From Bifidobacteriaceae bacterium NR021 (GTDB lineage Bacteria; Actinomycetota; Actinomycetes; Actinomycetales; Bifidobacteriaceae): a stretch of 5,855 bases of DNA. Within the stretch, counting starts at the first letter, position 1; the number at the start of each line of letters is the position of its first letter. Below the pieces are notes generated by a model. It saw only the letters and a program-made list of their open reading frames with translations, did no database searches and was not told where the DNA came from. The stretch lies in assembly GCA_003585845.1 (NCBI GenBank), contig NQOP01000001.1, positions 361,490 through 367,344 of the forward strand. Reading direction: 5' to 3'. Of the stretch, positions 1-4,546 are shown piece by piece. The translations under genes were made by a program, and so were the position numbers.

Positions 1-2
1 TT

Positions 3-59
3 GCTAAGCTTTTTGACACTTATCCTGAGCATCATGGACAAGGATTCTTATTTGCTTAA
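3..59 (+). CDS. C-terminal tail of an unidentified protein (5' partial)
   Basis: Reading frame 3 is open from the left edge to a TAA stop at 57-59 and gives 18 residues, AKLFDTYPEHHGQGFLFA. The composition (aromatic and charged residues, no rare runs) looks like the end of a real soluble protein. The other forward frames are less convincing: frame 1 gives a leucine-rich string ending at 66 and frame 2 stops at once. The piece is too short to assign a family, and I do not recognise it. It lies about 40 bases before the promoter of the tRNA gene, and no convincing terminator hairpin is seen between them. The alternative is that this frame is open by chance. Confidence 0.45.
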   Translation, partial: AKLFDTYPEHHGQGFLFA

Positions 60-97
60 GTATTGATTTCATGCGGTTTGCTTTTCGGCACGCCAAT

Positions 98-125
98 TTG
101 ACGTTTTTCGATATTATGGCATAAT
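98..125 (+). promoter_or_regulatory. Sigma70-type promoter of tRNA-Gln
   Basis: TTGACG (98-103) and CATAAT (120-125) each match the -35 and -10 consensus at five of six positions and are separated by 16 bases. Transcription would begin near 131-132, just before a short GC-rich hairpin and about 20 bases ahead of the mature tRNA 5' end. The close match fits the strong constitutive promoters usual for tRNA genes. Confidence 0.7.
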
Positions 126-133
126 AGTGACTT

Positions 134-148
134 GGCGGTTTTTCCGCC
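134..148 (+). other. Hairpin in the tRNA 5' leader
   Basis: GGCGG (134-138), a TTTTT loop (139-143) and CCGCC (144-148) form a perfect 5-base-pair stem, extendable by wobble pairs at 133/149 and 132/150. It fills nearly the whole predicted leader between the start of transcription and the tRNA at 151. It may keep the leader from pairing with the tRNA body or help present the RNase P cleavage site; this role is inference. Confidence 0.45.
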
Positions 149-150
149 GT

Positions 151-221
151 TCCCTCATGGTGTAATGGCAGCACACGGGTCTTTGGAACCCTTTGTCTTG
201 GTTCGAATCCAGGTGAGGGAG
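151..221 (+). tRNA. tRNA-Gln (anticodon UUG)
   Basis: A complete cloverleaf can be drawn. The acceptor stem is TCCCTCA (151-157) with TGAGGGA (214-220), and the discriminator G is at 221. The D arm is 160-174. The anticodon stem is 176-180 with 188-192, and the seven-base loop (181-187) carries TTG at 183-185, which reads CAA glutamine codons. The T arm is CTTGG, TTCGAAT, CCAGG (197-213). The variable region is four bases. The outermost anticodon-stem pair is a C-T mismatch (176/192), which is tolerated in some tRNAs. CCA is not encoded: the next bases are CTA, so the end is added after transcription. The gene has its own promoter and terminator and is therefore a single-gene unit. Confidence 0.96.
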
Positions 222-231
222 CTACTTGAAG

Positions 232-261
232 CGCTACTCGTTTAATCGGGTGGCGTTTTTT
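232..261 (+). terminator. Intrinsic terminator of the tRNA-Gln gene
   Basis: CGCTACTCG (232-240) pairs with CGGGTGGCG (247-255) over nine positions, including two T-G wobbles, around a TTTAAT loop. A run of six T follows at once (256-261) and further T-rich sequence comes after that. This is a textbook Rho-independent terminator ten bases past the tRNA end, and it separates the tRNA from the glmU transcript. Confidence 0.88.
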
Positions 262-285
262 GTTTTAAACGCTGCTAATAAGTAA

Positions 286-291
286 TAGAAT
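286..291 (+). promoter_or_regulatory. Possible -10 element for the glmU operon
   Basis: TAGAAT (286-291) matches the -10 consensus at five of six positions and sits 31 bases ahead of the glmU ribosome site, after the tRNA terminator. No good -35 hexamer is found 16-18 bases upstream; TTTTAA at 263-268 is the best available and is weak. A promoter must lie between the terminator and glmU, but its exact place is uncertain. Confidence 0.3.
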
Positions 292-321
292 TACATACAG
301 CGAAATTTATTGAAATAGTAT

Positions 322-327
322 AAGGAG
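322..327 (+). promoter_or_regulatory. Ribosome binding site selecting the GTG start of glmU
   Basis: AAGGAG (322-327) lies seven bases ahead of GTG at 335, which is optimal spacing. A nearer ATG at 331 is in another frame and ends after five codons, so the Shine-Dalgarno spacing and the conserved protein start both favour the GTG. Confidence 0.8.
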
Positions 328-334
328 CGTATGC

Positions 335-1744
335 GTGGAAAAGCATGATGTAACTGCGGCAATAATTTTGGCAGCAGGCGATGGGACGCGTATGCGTTCA
401 GAAACTCCAAAAGTACTACATCCATTTGCTGGTAAAACATTTCTCAATCGTGTTATGGATGCCATGAATGGCGTAAATCCTAAAAAACTAGCTGTAGTTG
501 TGCATGCTCAAGCTGAACGCGTAGCTGCTGCTGCCGTTAGCTATAACGAAAATGTGCATATTGTAAATCAGGACGAAACTCCTGGAACCGGCAGAGCAGT
601 GCAATGTGCTATTAAAGATCTTAACGAAATTGCTAAAAATGAAACTGGTGAAGCATTAAAAGGAGCTGTGCTGATTGCAGCAAGCGATATGCCGCTACTT
701 GATACGCAAACTTTGCAATCTTTAGTTGATTTTCACAATAATAATAACAATGTGGCAACAGTTCTTACAGCAGTTTTAAGCGATGCAACTGGCTACGGTC
801 GTATTGTGCGCGAAGCAAACGGTGACGTTTTGCGTATTGTTGAGCATAAGGATGCAAATGCTGGAGAGCTTGCTATTCATGAAGTGAATACTTCTGTATA
901 TGTATTCGATGCGACTGTATTATGTGACGCAATTGCAGATCTTAACTCTCAAAATGCTCAAGGTGAGTTTTATTTGACTGATGCTTTGGAACATGCTCGA
1001 AAGTTTGGTCATGTCGGTGCAATGTCTGCTCCAGATCCGCTTACTGTAGAAGGCGTAAATAATCGTGTGCAATTAGCTGCGCTCGCAAAAGCACATAATA
1101 AGCGCGTGTGTGAAAAATGGATGCTCGAAGGTGTAACTATTCTCGATCCTGATACTACTTGGATTGAAGATAGTGTTACGCTCGCACAAGATGTTACTGT
1201 GCTTCCTGGGTGCTTCCTTCAAGGTCGTACTACGGTTGCAAGTGGTGCTGTAGTTGGCCCTTACACGACTCTTATTGATGCGCAAATTGATGAGGATGCT
1301 GTGGTTGAACGTTCGCGCGTACAGGAATCGCATATTTGTAGAGCTGCAAACATTGGTCCTTGGACGTATTTGCGACCAGGAAACGTGCTTGGTGAGGAAA
1401 GTAAGGCAGGAGCTTTCGTAGAAATGAAGAAAGCTCATATTGGAAATGGCACTAAAGTACCTCATTTAAGCTATATTGGCGATGCTGATTTGGGTGAGCA
1501 TACGAATATTGGCGGCGGTACGATTACTGCAAATTATGACGGAGTGCATAAGAATCATACTACGATTGGTTCTGGTGCTCACGTTGGTGCAGGAAATCTG
1601 TTTGTAGCACCGGTTACTGTGGGAGATGATGTTACTACCGGCGCTGGATCGGTGGTACGTCACGATGTTCCGGCTGATTCTATGGTGTACTCGGAAAATA
1701 CTCAGCATGTAATCGAAAATTGGAAGCCAGCTTGGGAACGCTAA
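335..1744 (+). CDS. glmU: Bifunctional GlmU: GlcNAc-1-phosphate uridyltransferase / glucosamine-1-phosphate acetyltransferase
   Basis: GlmU carries out the last two steps to UDP-N-acetylglucosamine in the cytoplasm: acetyl-CoA-dependent acetylation of glucosamine-1-phosphate, then uridylyl transfer from UTP. The product feeds peptidoglycan synthesis. The 469-residue protein is of normal length. The N-terminal nucleotidyltransferase domain shows LAAGDGTRMRSETPK at residues 12-26, GTGRAV at 84-89, the metal-binding Asp118 in ASDMPLL, the YGRIVRE and IVEHKDA blocks, and GVNNR at 240-244. From about residue 265 a left-handed beta-helix of hexapeptide repeats forms the acetyltransferase domain. 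Residues equivalent to the E. coli active site are all present at a constant offset of 14: Arg347, Lys365, His377, Tyr380, Asn391, Asn400 and Lys406. The start is GTG with a good ribosome site. It heads a likely operon with rsfS. The call is very secure; only the promoter is uncertain. Confidence 0.97.
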   Translation: MEKHDVTAAIILAAGDGTRMRSETPKVLHPFAGKTFLNRVMDAMNGVNPKKLAVVVHAQAERVAAAAVSYNENVHIVNQDETPGTGRAVQCAIKDLNEIAKNETGEALKGAVLIAASDMPLLDTQTLQSLVDFHNNNNNVATVLTAVLSDATGYGRIVREANGDVLRIVEHKDANAGELAIHEVNTSVYVFDATVLCDAIADLNSQNAQGEFYLTDALEHARKFGHVGAMSAPDPLTVEGVNNRVQLAALAKAHNKRVCEKWMLEGVTILDPDTTWIEDSVTLAQDVTVLPGCFLQGRTTVASGAVVGPYTTLIDAQIDEDAVVERSRVQESHICRAANIGPWTYLRPGNVLGEESKAGAFVEMKKAHIGNGTKVPHLSYIGDADLGEHTNIGGGTITANYDGVHKNHTTIGSGAHVGAGNLFVAPVTVGDDVTTGAGSVVRHDVPADSMVYSENTQHVIENWKPAWER

Positions 1745-1752
1745 AAAGCGTT
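1737..1752 (+). other. Small intercistronic hairpin over the glmU stop codon
   Basis: AACGCT (1737-1742), an AAAA loop and AGCGTT (1747-1752) form a perfect six-base-pair stem that includes the TAA stop of glmU. No T run follows, so it is unlikely to end transcription. It might mark an mRNA processing or stabilising site between glmU and rsfS, but a six-pair stem can arise by chance. Confidence 0.25.
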
Positions 1753-1780
1753 TGTTGGAGAATTAAGGAGTAGTAACATT

Positions 1781-2203
1781 ATGACAGCTTTAGAAAGCTC
1801 AATTAGTGCAATTCGTATTGCTGCCGCTGCTGCAGACCGTTTGAAAGCAACGAACGAGCAGGCTTTTGATGTAAGCGATTTGCTTGGTATTACGGATGCT
1901 ATGTTAGTTGTTTCTGCTTCAAATGAGCGTCAAGTATTGGCTGTTGCAGAAGAAATCGAAAAAGACTTGTACTTGAAAGACAACAAACGCAAGGCTTTAT
2001 CTCGTGAAGGCTTGGAATTAGCACAGTGGATTTTGCTTGATTTTGGCGATTTTGTTGTTCATGTAATGCATGAGGAAGCACGAGCATTCTATCGCTTGGA
2101 ACGCCTGTGGAATGATTGTCCGGCAATCGATTTGCAACTGCCAGAACATGCTAGCGAAACTGAAGATTCTAGCGAAACTGAAGATTCTAGCAAAACTGAA
2201 TAA
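1781..2203 (+). CDS. rsfS: Ribosomal silencing factor RsfS (DUF143 / Iojap family)
   Basis: RsfS binds ribosomal protein uL14 on the 50S subunit and blocks joining with the 30S subunit, lowering translation when nutrients are scarce. The 140-residue protein has the family hallmarks: the DVSDLLGITDAMLVVSASN segment near residues 30-48, and the block AQWILLDFGDFVVHVM followed by EEARAFYRLERLW at about residues 81-110. Translation starts at an ATG ten bases after AAGGAG (1765-1770). The gene follows glmU by 36 bases and precedes the histidine phosphatase by 24, so co-transcription is likely. The rsfS-phosphatase pairing is also seen in mycobacteria. The odd part is the C-terminus: after the conserved domain ends near residue 114 there is an acidic Ser/Glu/Thr/Asp tail (residues 124-140) built by an 18-base tandem repeat, outside the usual domain. 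Family assignment is very secure; the tail's function is unknown. Confidence 0.95.
   Translation: MTALESSISAIRIAAAAADRLKATNEQAFDVSDLLGITDAMLVVSASNERQVLAVAEEIEKDLYLKDNKRKALSREGLELAQWILLDFGDFVVHVMHEEARAFYRLERLWNDCPAIDLQLPEHASETEDSSETEDSSKTE
2151..2200 (+). repeat. 18-base tandem repeat encoding the acidic RsfS tail
   Basis: Two identical 18-base units (2151-2168 and 2169-2186) are followed by a 14-base partial unit with one change (2187-2200), running directly into the TAA stop. The unit starts CTAGCGAAACTGAAGATT. Because its length is a multiple of three, gain or loss of units would lengthen or shorten the tail (period S-E-T-E-D-S) without shifting frame. The high identity between units suggests recent duplication by slippage. 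Confidence 0.85.
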
Positions 2204-2227
2204 CAAGAAGAAAGTACGGTACAAACC

Positions 2228-3046
2228 ATGGTTGATTTCGTAGAAAATGTTGCGAGTAACGTAAATAATTCCATTAATAGTGCGCATGAAGGAATTGCTC
2301 GCTCTGTTATGCTTATTCGCCACGGTCAAACTCCGTATAATGCACAGTTCCGTTTGCAAGGCATGATTGATATTGCTTTGGATGAGTCTGGAATGGATCA
2401 GGTGACTCGCTCTGGAAAAGCTTTGCGCGTGCTTTTTGGTGCTTCTGATTTAGAAGATTCAAAGGACCCGAACAGCGCTGAACACGTGCGCATTACACCG
2501 GAAGAAGCGGACGCGAGTTTTGTGGCGATTGTTTCTCCGCTTATTCGCGCTCAACAGACTGCTCACGCTTTTGCAGATAAGATTGGGCTTCATGTGCATG
2601 TTGAAAATGGTGTGCGCGAGCGTTTCTTTGGCGAGTGGGAAGGTTTGAATCGTCAGCAGATTAGCGAACAGTGGCCGGAAGATTTCAAAGCTTGGGTTGA
2701 AGGTAAAGGCGGAGAGCTTCGTCATGGTGCTGAAGCTAAGCAGGAAGTAGGAGAGCGCGCTGCTGCTGCAGTAGAAGATTGGGCTCGAAAAACTGGCTCA
2801 GACCGCGATTTGCTAGTATTTTCGCATGGTTCCTGTCTTTCGCAAACTGTTCATAAACTGCTTGGATTAGATAAAGTAGATCCTTCTTACAAGACGATTG
2901 GCGGCATGGGAAATGGTCGCTGGGCGCGCTTAATTCCAAGTCTTAATGTGGATGGTTCGATTCATTGGCGTTTGGATGCTTATGATCAAGGTCCTGCAGC
3001 TGACCCTACAAGCCAGCGTCTTATTCGCATTTGGGGTGCTGCGTAA
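2228..3046 (+). CDS. Histidine phosphatase family protein (phosphoglycerate mutase-like; possible GpgP-type phosphatase)
   Basis: The 272-residue product is a member of the histidine phosphatase superfamily and probably a cytoplasmic small-molecule phosphatase. The catalytic parts are all visible: the RHG motif in LIRHGQTPYN with nucleophile His32, Arg107 in SPLIRAQQTA, the acid Glu131 in RERFFGEWEG, and the second histidine His200 in FSHGSCLS. About 25 residues precede the first strand, so the domain starts later than in minimal members. The ATG at 2228 has only a weak purine-rich ribosome site (around 2205-2216), which suggests translational coupling to rsfS 24 bases upstream. A shorter start at 2309 lacks any ribosome site and would begin inside the first strand. 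In mycobacteria the neighbour of rsfS is glucosyl-3-phosphoglycerate phosphatase (GpgP); the same role here is inferred from context. A cofactor-dependent phosphoglycerate mutase or another phosphatase remains possible. Confidence 0.9.
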   Translation: MVDFVENVASNVNNSINSAHEGIARSVMLIRHGQTPYNAQFRLQGMIDIALDESGMDQVTRSGKALRVLFGASDLEDSKDPNSAEHVRITPEEADASFVAIVSPLIRAQQTAHAFADKIGLHVHVENGVRERFFGEWEGLNRQQISEQWPEDFKAWVEGKGGELRHGAEAKQEVGERAAAAVEDWARKTGSDRDLLVFSHGSCLSQTVHKLLGLDKVDPSYKTIGGMGNGRWARLIPSLNVDGSIHWRLDAYDQGPAADPTSQRLIRIWGAA

Positions 3047-3055
3047 TCTCTCCTT

Positions 3056-3085
3056 TACCGCTTAATTGCCGAAAGCTACCGTTTA
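3056..3085 (+). promoter_or_regulatory. Putative LytTR operator: two 9-base direct repeats 21 bases apart
   Basis: TACCGCTTA (3056-3064) and TACCGTTTA (3077-3085) differ at one position and lie 21 bases start to start, leaving a 12-base spacer. LytTR-domain regulators such as AgrA typically bind paired imperfect 9-base repeats of the TAC-GTT type on one face of the helix at this spacing. The pair ends 11 bases before a plausible -35 element of the LytTR gene just downstream, so positive autoregulation is the natural inference. Binding itself is not shown by sequence. Confidence 0.6.
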
Positions 3086-3096
3086 GCGATTTTGTA

Positions 3097-3125
3097 AAGA
3101 CAGACTATTTACAGTGCCGTATAGT
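3097..3125 (+). promoter_or_regulatory. Probable promoter of the LytTR-DUF3021 unit
   Basis: AAGACA (3097-3102, four of six consensus positions) and TATAGT (3120-3125, five of six) are separated by 17 bases. Transcription would start near 3131, giving a leader of about 50 bases. The weak -35 fits a promoter that needs an activator at the upstream repeats. Confidence 0.5.
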
Positions 3126-3172
3126 CAAAATTACAAAGCAAAAAGCTAACAAACGCTAACAGTAGTGTACGG

Positions 3173-3180
3173 AAAGGAGG
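3173..3180 (+). promoter_or_regulatory. Very strong ribosome binding site of the LytTR gene
   Basis: AAAGGAGG (3173-3180) is a near-perfect match to the 16S rRNA 3' end and precedes ATG 3185 by four bases. It fixes the start codon and predicts efficient translation of what would otherwise be a low-abundance regulator. Confidence 0.75.
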
Positions 3181-3184
3181 CTTT

Positions 3185-3694
3185 ATGAAAGTAACTATTG
3201 CTATCGTTCCGCCTGAGGAAGAGCAGTCAGTTCAGTTGTCAATTCACAATATTGACGATGAGCTTAAGCGCATTATCGCTCAGTTACAAAGCATTGACTC
3301 CAATGATGTAAATGTAAGAAGTGCTGAAAATAATACTGAAATTAATACTTCAGCTAAGTTGAGCAACAATAATCCATTCATATACGGTTATATTAACGAT
3401 TCGATTATTGTTATGCACGAGCCAGATGTGATTATGATTTGCGTTGAAAATTCGCGCGTAATCATTCACAGTGATAAAGGTGAGTGCGTGTCTTACAAGC
3501 GCCTAATGGATTTTGATAATCCGCAATTCGCGTCGTTTGTGCGCATATCTAAATCCGCAATCGTGAACTTGAATCGCATTGTTCGAGTCGATCCAGGATT
3601 CGGCGGAAGTATGAGCGTAAAAATGGACGATGGAAGCGTTGAGTGGATTAGTCGCAGATGCTTGAGCTCGTTCAAAAAGCGCTTAGGAATGTAG
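3185..3694 (+). CDS. LytTR-family DNA-binding transcriptional regulator, no receiver domain
   Basis: The 169-residue protein has a C-terminal LytTR DNA-binding domain from about residue 75 to the end. Diagnostic blocks are the FVRISKSAIVNLNRIVRV segment (118-135), the G-rich turn, and ISRRCLSSFKKRLGM (155-169). The N-terminal 40 residues contain a short acidic helix (NIDDELKRIIAQLQSI, about 22-37). A polar, Asn/Ser/Glu-rich linker of roughly 25 residues follows. No response-regulator receiver domain is present, so control by a sensor kinase is not expected. Proteins of this shape are commonly paired with a small membrane protein that restrains them (LytTR regulatory systems). The DUF3021-type gene 90 bases downstream fits that pattern. 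A pair of LytTR-type direct repeats upstream suggests that it regulates itself. Its target genes cannot be told from this window. The family call is secure; the one-component mechanism is inference. Confidence 0.92.
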   Translation: MKVTIAIVPPEEEQSVQLSIHNIDDELKRIIAQLQSIDSNDVNVRSAENNTEINTSAKLSNNNPFIYGYINDSIIVMHEPDVIMICVENSRVIIHSDKGECVSYKRLMDFDNPQFASFVRISKSAIVNLNRIVRVDPGFGGSMSVKMDDGSVEWISRRCLSSFKKRLGM

Positions 3695-3721
3695 TTTTAA
3701 GCGTAGTCAAATATAAAACTA
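3692..3721 (+). other. A+T-rich inverted repeat over the LytTR stop codon
   Basis: TAGTTTTA (3692-3699) and TAAAACTA (3714-3721) are perfect inverted copies around a 14-base loop. The first arm begins with the TAG stop codon. The stem is weak (two G-C pairs) and no clean T tract follows, so it is not a convincing terminator. It may be a partial attenuator between the two genes or a protein-binding dyad. Confidence 0.3.
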
Positions 3722-3728
3722 TCAAAAA

Positions 3729-3764
3729 TTTTAATACTAATTTTTTAATACAAGATTTTAATAC
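3729..3764 (+). repeat. Three direct copies of TTTTAATAC between the LytTR and DUF3021 genes
   Basis: TTTTAATAC occurs at 3729-3737, 3743-3751 and 3756-3764, at steps of 14 and 13 bases. The copies end just before the ribosome site of the downstream gene (AAGGAAA, about 3770-3776). Such an array in a 90-base gap could be a regulator-binding site or an internal A+T-rich promoter region, but low sequence complexity makes chance repeats more likely here than elsewhere. Confidence 0.5.
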
Positions 3765-3784
3765 TTAAAAAGGAAACGATTATT

Positions 3785-4234
3785 ATGGAAAAGCAAGTTA
3801 CAACTTTTGGTAAAACAATGTTACAAAACATTGTTAAAGGTATTGGCATAGGGTGCACTATTTTTACAGTAATGTCTTTTATATCAAGTCTGTTAGCGCA
3901 TAGCGCGGTTGGAAACAGAATTGCAGCTTATGCTGTAGCAGCGTTTGTTATAGGCATAGGATATGGAGTGTTCGCTATTTTTTGGTCGAATGAACGCATG
4001 TCAAATCTCGCAAAATTCGTTTTTGCGCTAGTTCCGCCAATTGCTATTCAGTTTATTGTATCGGTGATTGTTGGATGGATTTCGTTCAAAGATGAGCCAG
4101 CTGTGATTTGCGGATGGATTGCGTTCACTGTTATTTTCCCGATTGCTATTGCTGCAATAATTTATTACTTCGAGAAGAAGAAAGCGGAAGAAATGAACGC
4201 TAGGTTGCAAGCATTGCGTAAAGAAAGCAAGTAA
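3785..4234 (+). CDS. DUF3021-type four-helix membrane protein, likely partner of the LytTR regulator
   Basis: The 149-residue product has four predicted membrane segments at about residues 18-38, 45-67, 76-100 and 108-128, with a short charged N-terminus. Its cytoplasmic tail begins YYFEKKKAEEMNARLQ, a pattern typical of DUF3021 proteins. It has no signal peptide and no catalytic motif. Translation begins at ATG 3785 after an AGGAAA ribosome site with a spacing of eight bases. It lies 90 bases after the LytTR gene on the same strand, and DUF3021 genes are frequently found in this position. By analogy with LytTR regulatory systems, the protein would hold the regulator at the membrane or inhibit it until a membrane or envelope signal appears. 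That role is inferred from context. The family name rests on size, topology, tail motif and neighbour, not on a search. Confidence 0.82.
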   Translation: MEKQVTTFGKTMLQNIVKGIGIGCTIFTVMSFISSLLAHSAVGNRIAAYAVAAFVIGIGYGVFAIFWSNERMSNLAKFVFALVPPIAIQFIVSVIVGWISFKDEPAVICGWIAFTVIFPIAIAAIIYYFEKKKAEEMNARLQALRKESK

Positions 4235-4264
4235 AATAGTTACAACTAAATAATCAAATAAAGA

Positions 4265-4310
4265 ATTGAGTGGTGTTCATCTTCGCCTTTGAGGACGAAC
4301 GCCACTCGAT
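4265..4310 (+). terminator. Long imperfect hairpin after the DUF3021 gene, possible terminator or mRNA 3' end
   Basis: Arms at 4268-4284 and 4291-4307 pair almost completely, starting GAGTGG/CCACTC, with one A-C mismatch (4279/4296) and a few G-T pairs around a six-base loop. A further three pairs close it at 4265-4267/4308-4310. It lies 31 bases past the stop codon. There is no T tract on the plus-strand side. On the minus strand the stem is followed by a moderately T-rich stretch, so it might act for the convergent transcript or as an RNA-stabilising 3' structure. Confidence 0.5.
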
Positions 4311-4340
4311 ATTGTATGTCGCCTACTATAGACGTACTAA

Positions 4341-4493
4341 TTCGGCGTTTTGCGCGACGACCTGCTTTCGCGCTCAGAGCGTAGCGCGCGAAAACAACTC
4401 GGAGCGTGAGCTTGCTCAGACGGAAAGTCCAGTGGACTTTCCGTGCAAGCTCAGCAGCGAGCGCTTATAGCGCGAGCGTCCGCGCTCAGTGCG
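4341..4493. repeat. G+C-rich palindromic intergenic element (REP/MITE-like)
   Basis: The 312-base gap 4235-4546 between convergent genes holds no credible gene. Its centre (4341-4493) is about 61% G+C by hand count, far above the A+T-rich flanks. It is packed with inverted repeats and the word GAGCG or its complement CGCTC (six copies counted). The core is a nested dyad: 12-base arms 4420-4431 and 4433-4444 (ACGGAAAGTCCA and its complement) around a single G, surrounded by 9-base arms 4407-4415 and 4445-4453 with a four-base TCAG bulge on the left. CGCGCTCAG-GCG words at 4369-4381 and 4481-4493 bound it as direct repeats differing at one base. Small stems lie at 4461-4473 and 4474-4487. It could be a dispersed REP- or MITE-like element or a bidirectional transcription barrier. 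Copy number in the genome is unknown. Confidence 0.6.
4366..4393. repeat. Inverted repeat TTTCGCGC/GCGCGAAA
   Basis: Perfect 8-base arms at 4366-4373 and 4386-4393 enclose a 12-base loop. No T run follows on either strand, so it is not an intrinsic terminator. It forms the left end of a G+C-rich cluster of palindromes in the convergent gap. Confidence 0.6.
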
Positions 4494-4546
4494 AAAAATC
4501 TCAAATCTCTACCGCACTAATATCCACGCGACTGAATTACGACGCA

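Noticed and set aside
331..348. ATG 331 opening a five-codon frame overlapping the glmU start
   Set aside because: It is only three bases from the ribosome site and ends at once. Possible coupling cannot be excluded, but chance is sufficient.
1073..1465. 130-codon minus-strand open frame inside glmU
   Set aside because: It overlaps the conserved acetyltransferase domain in antisense, and its product looks like a mirror of hexapeptide coding sequence.
3047..3100. Terminator after the histidine phosphatase
   Set aside because: CGCT (3059-3062) and AGCG (3085-3088) could pair, but the stem is broken by mismatches with a long loop and no T run. The same bases are better explained as paired direct repeats.
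4270..4470. 66-codon plus-strand open frame beginning in the long hairpin
   Set aside because: The start lies within a hairpin arm, no ribosome site precedes it, and it reads through palindromic DNA. Stop-free length is explained by high G+C.
4341..4500. CRISPR array
   Set aside because: The repeats are short, palindromic and irregularly spaced, with no unique spacers of constant length and no cas genes nearby.
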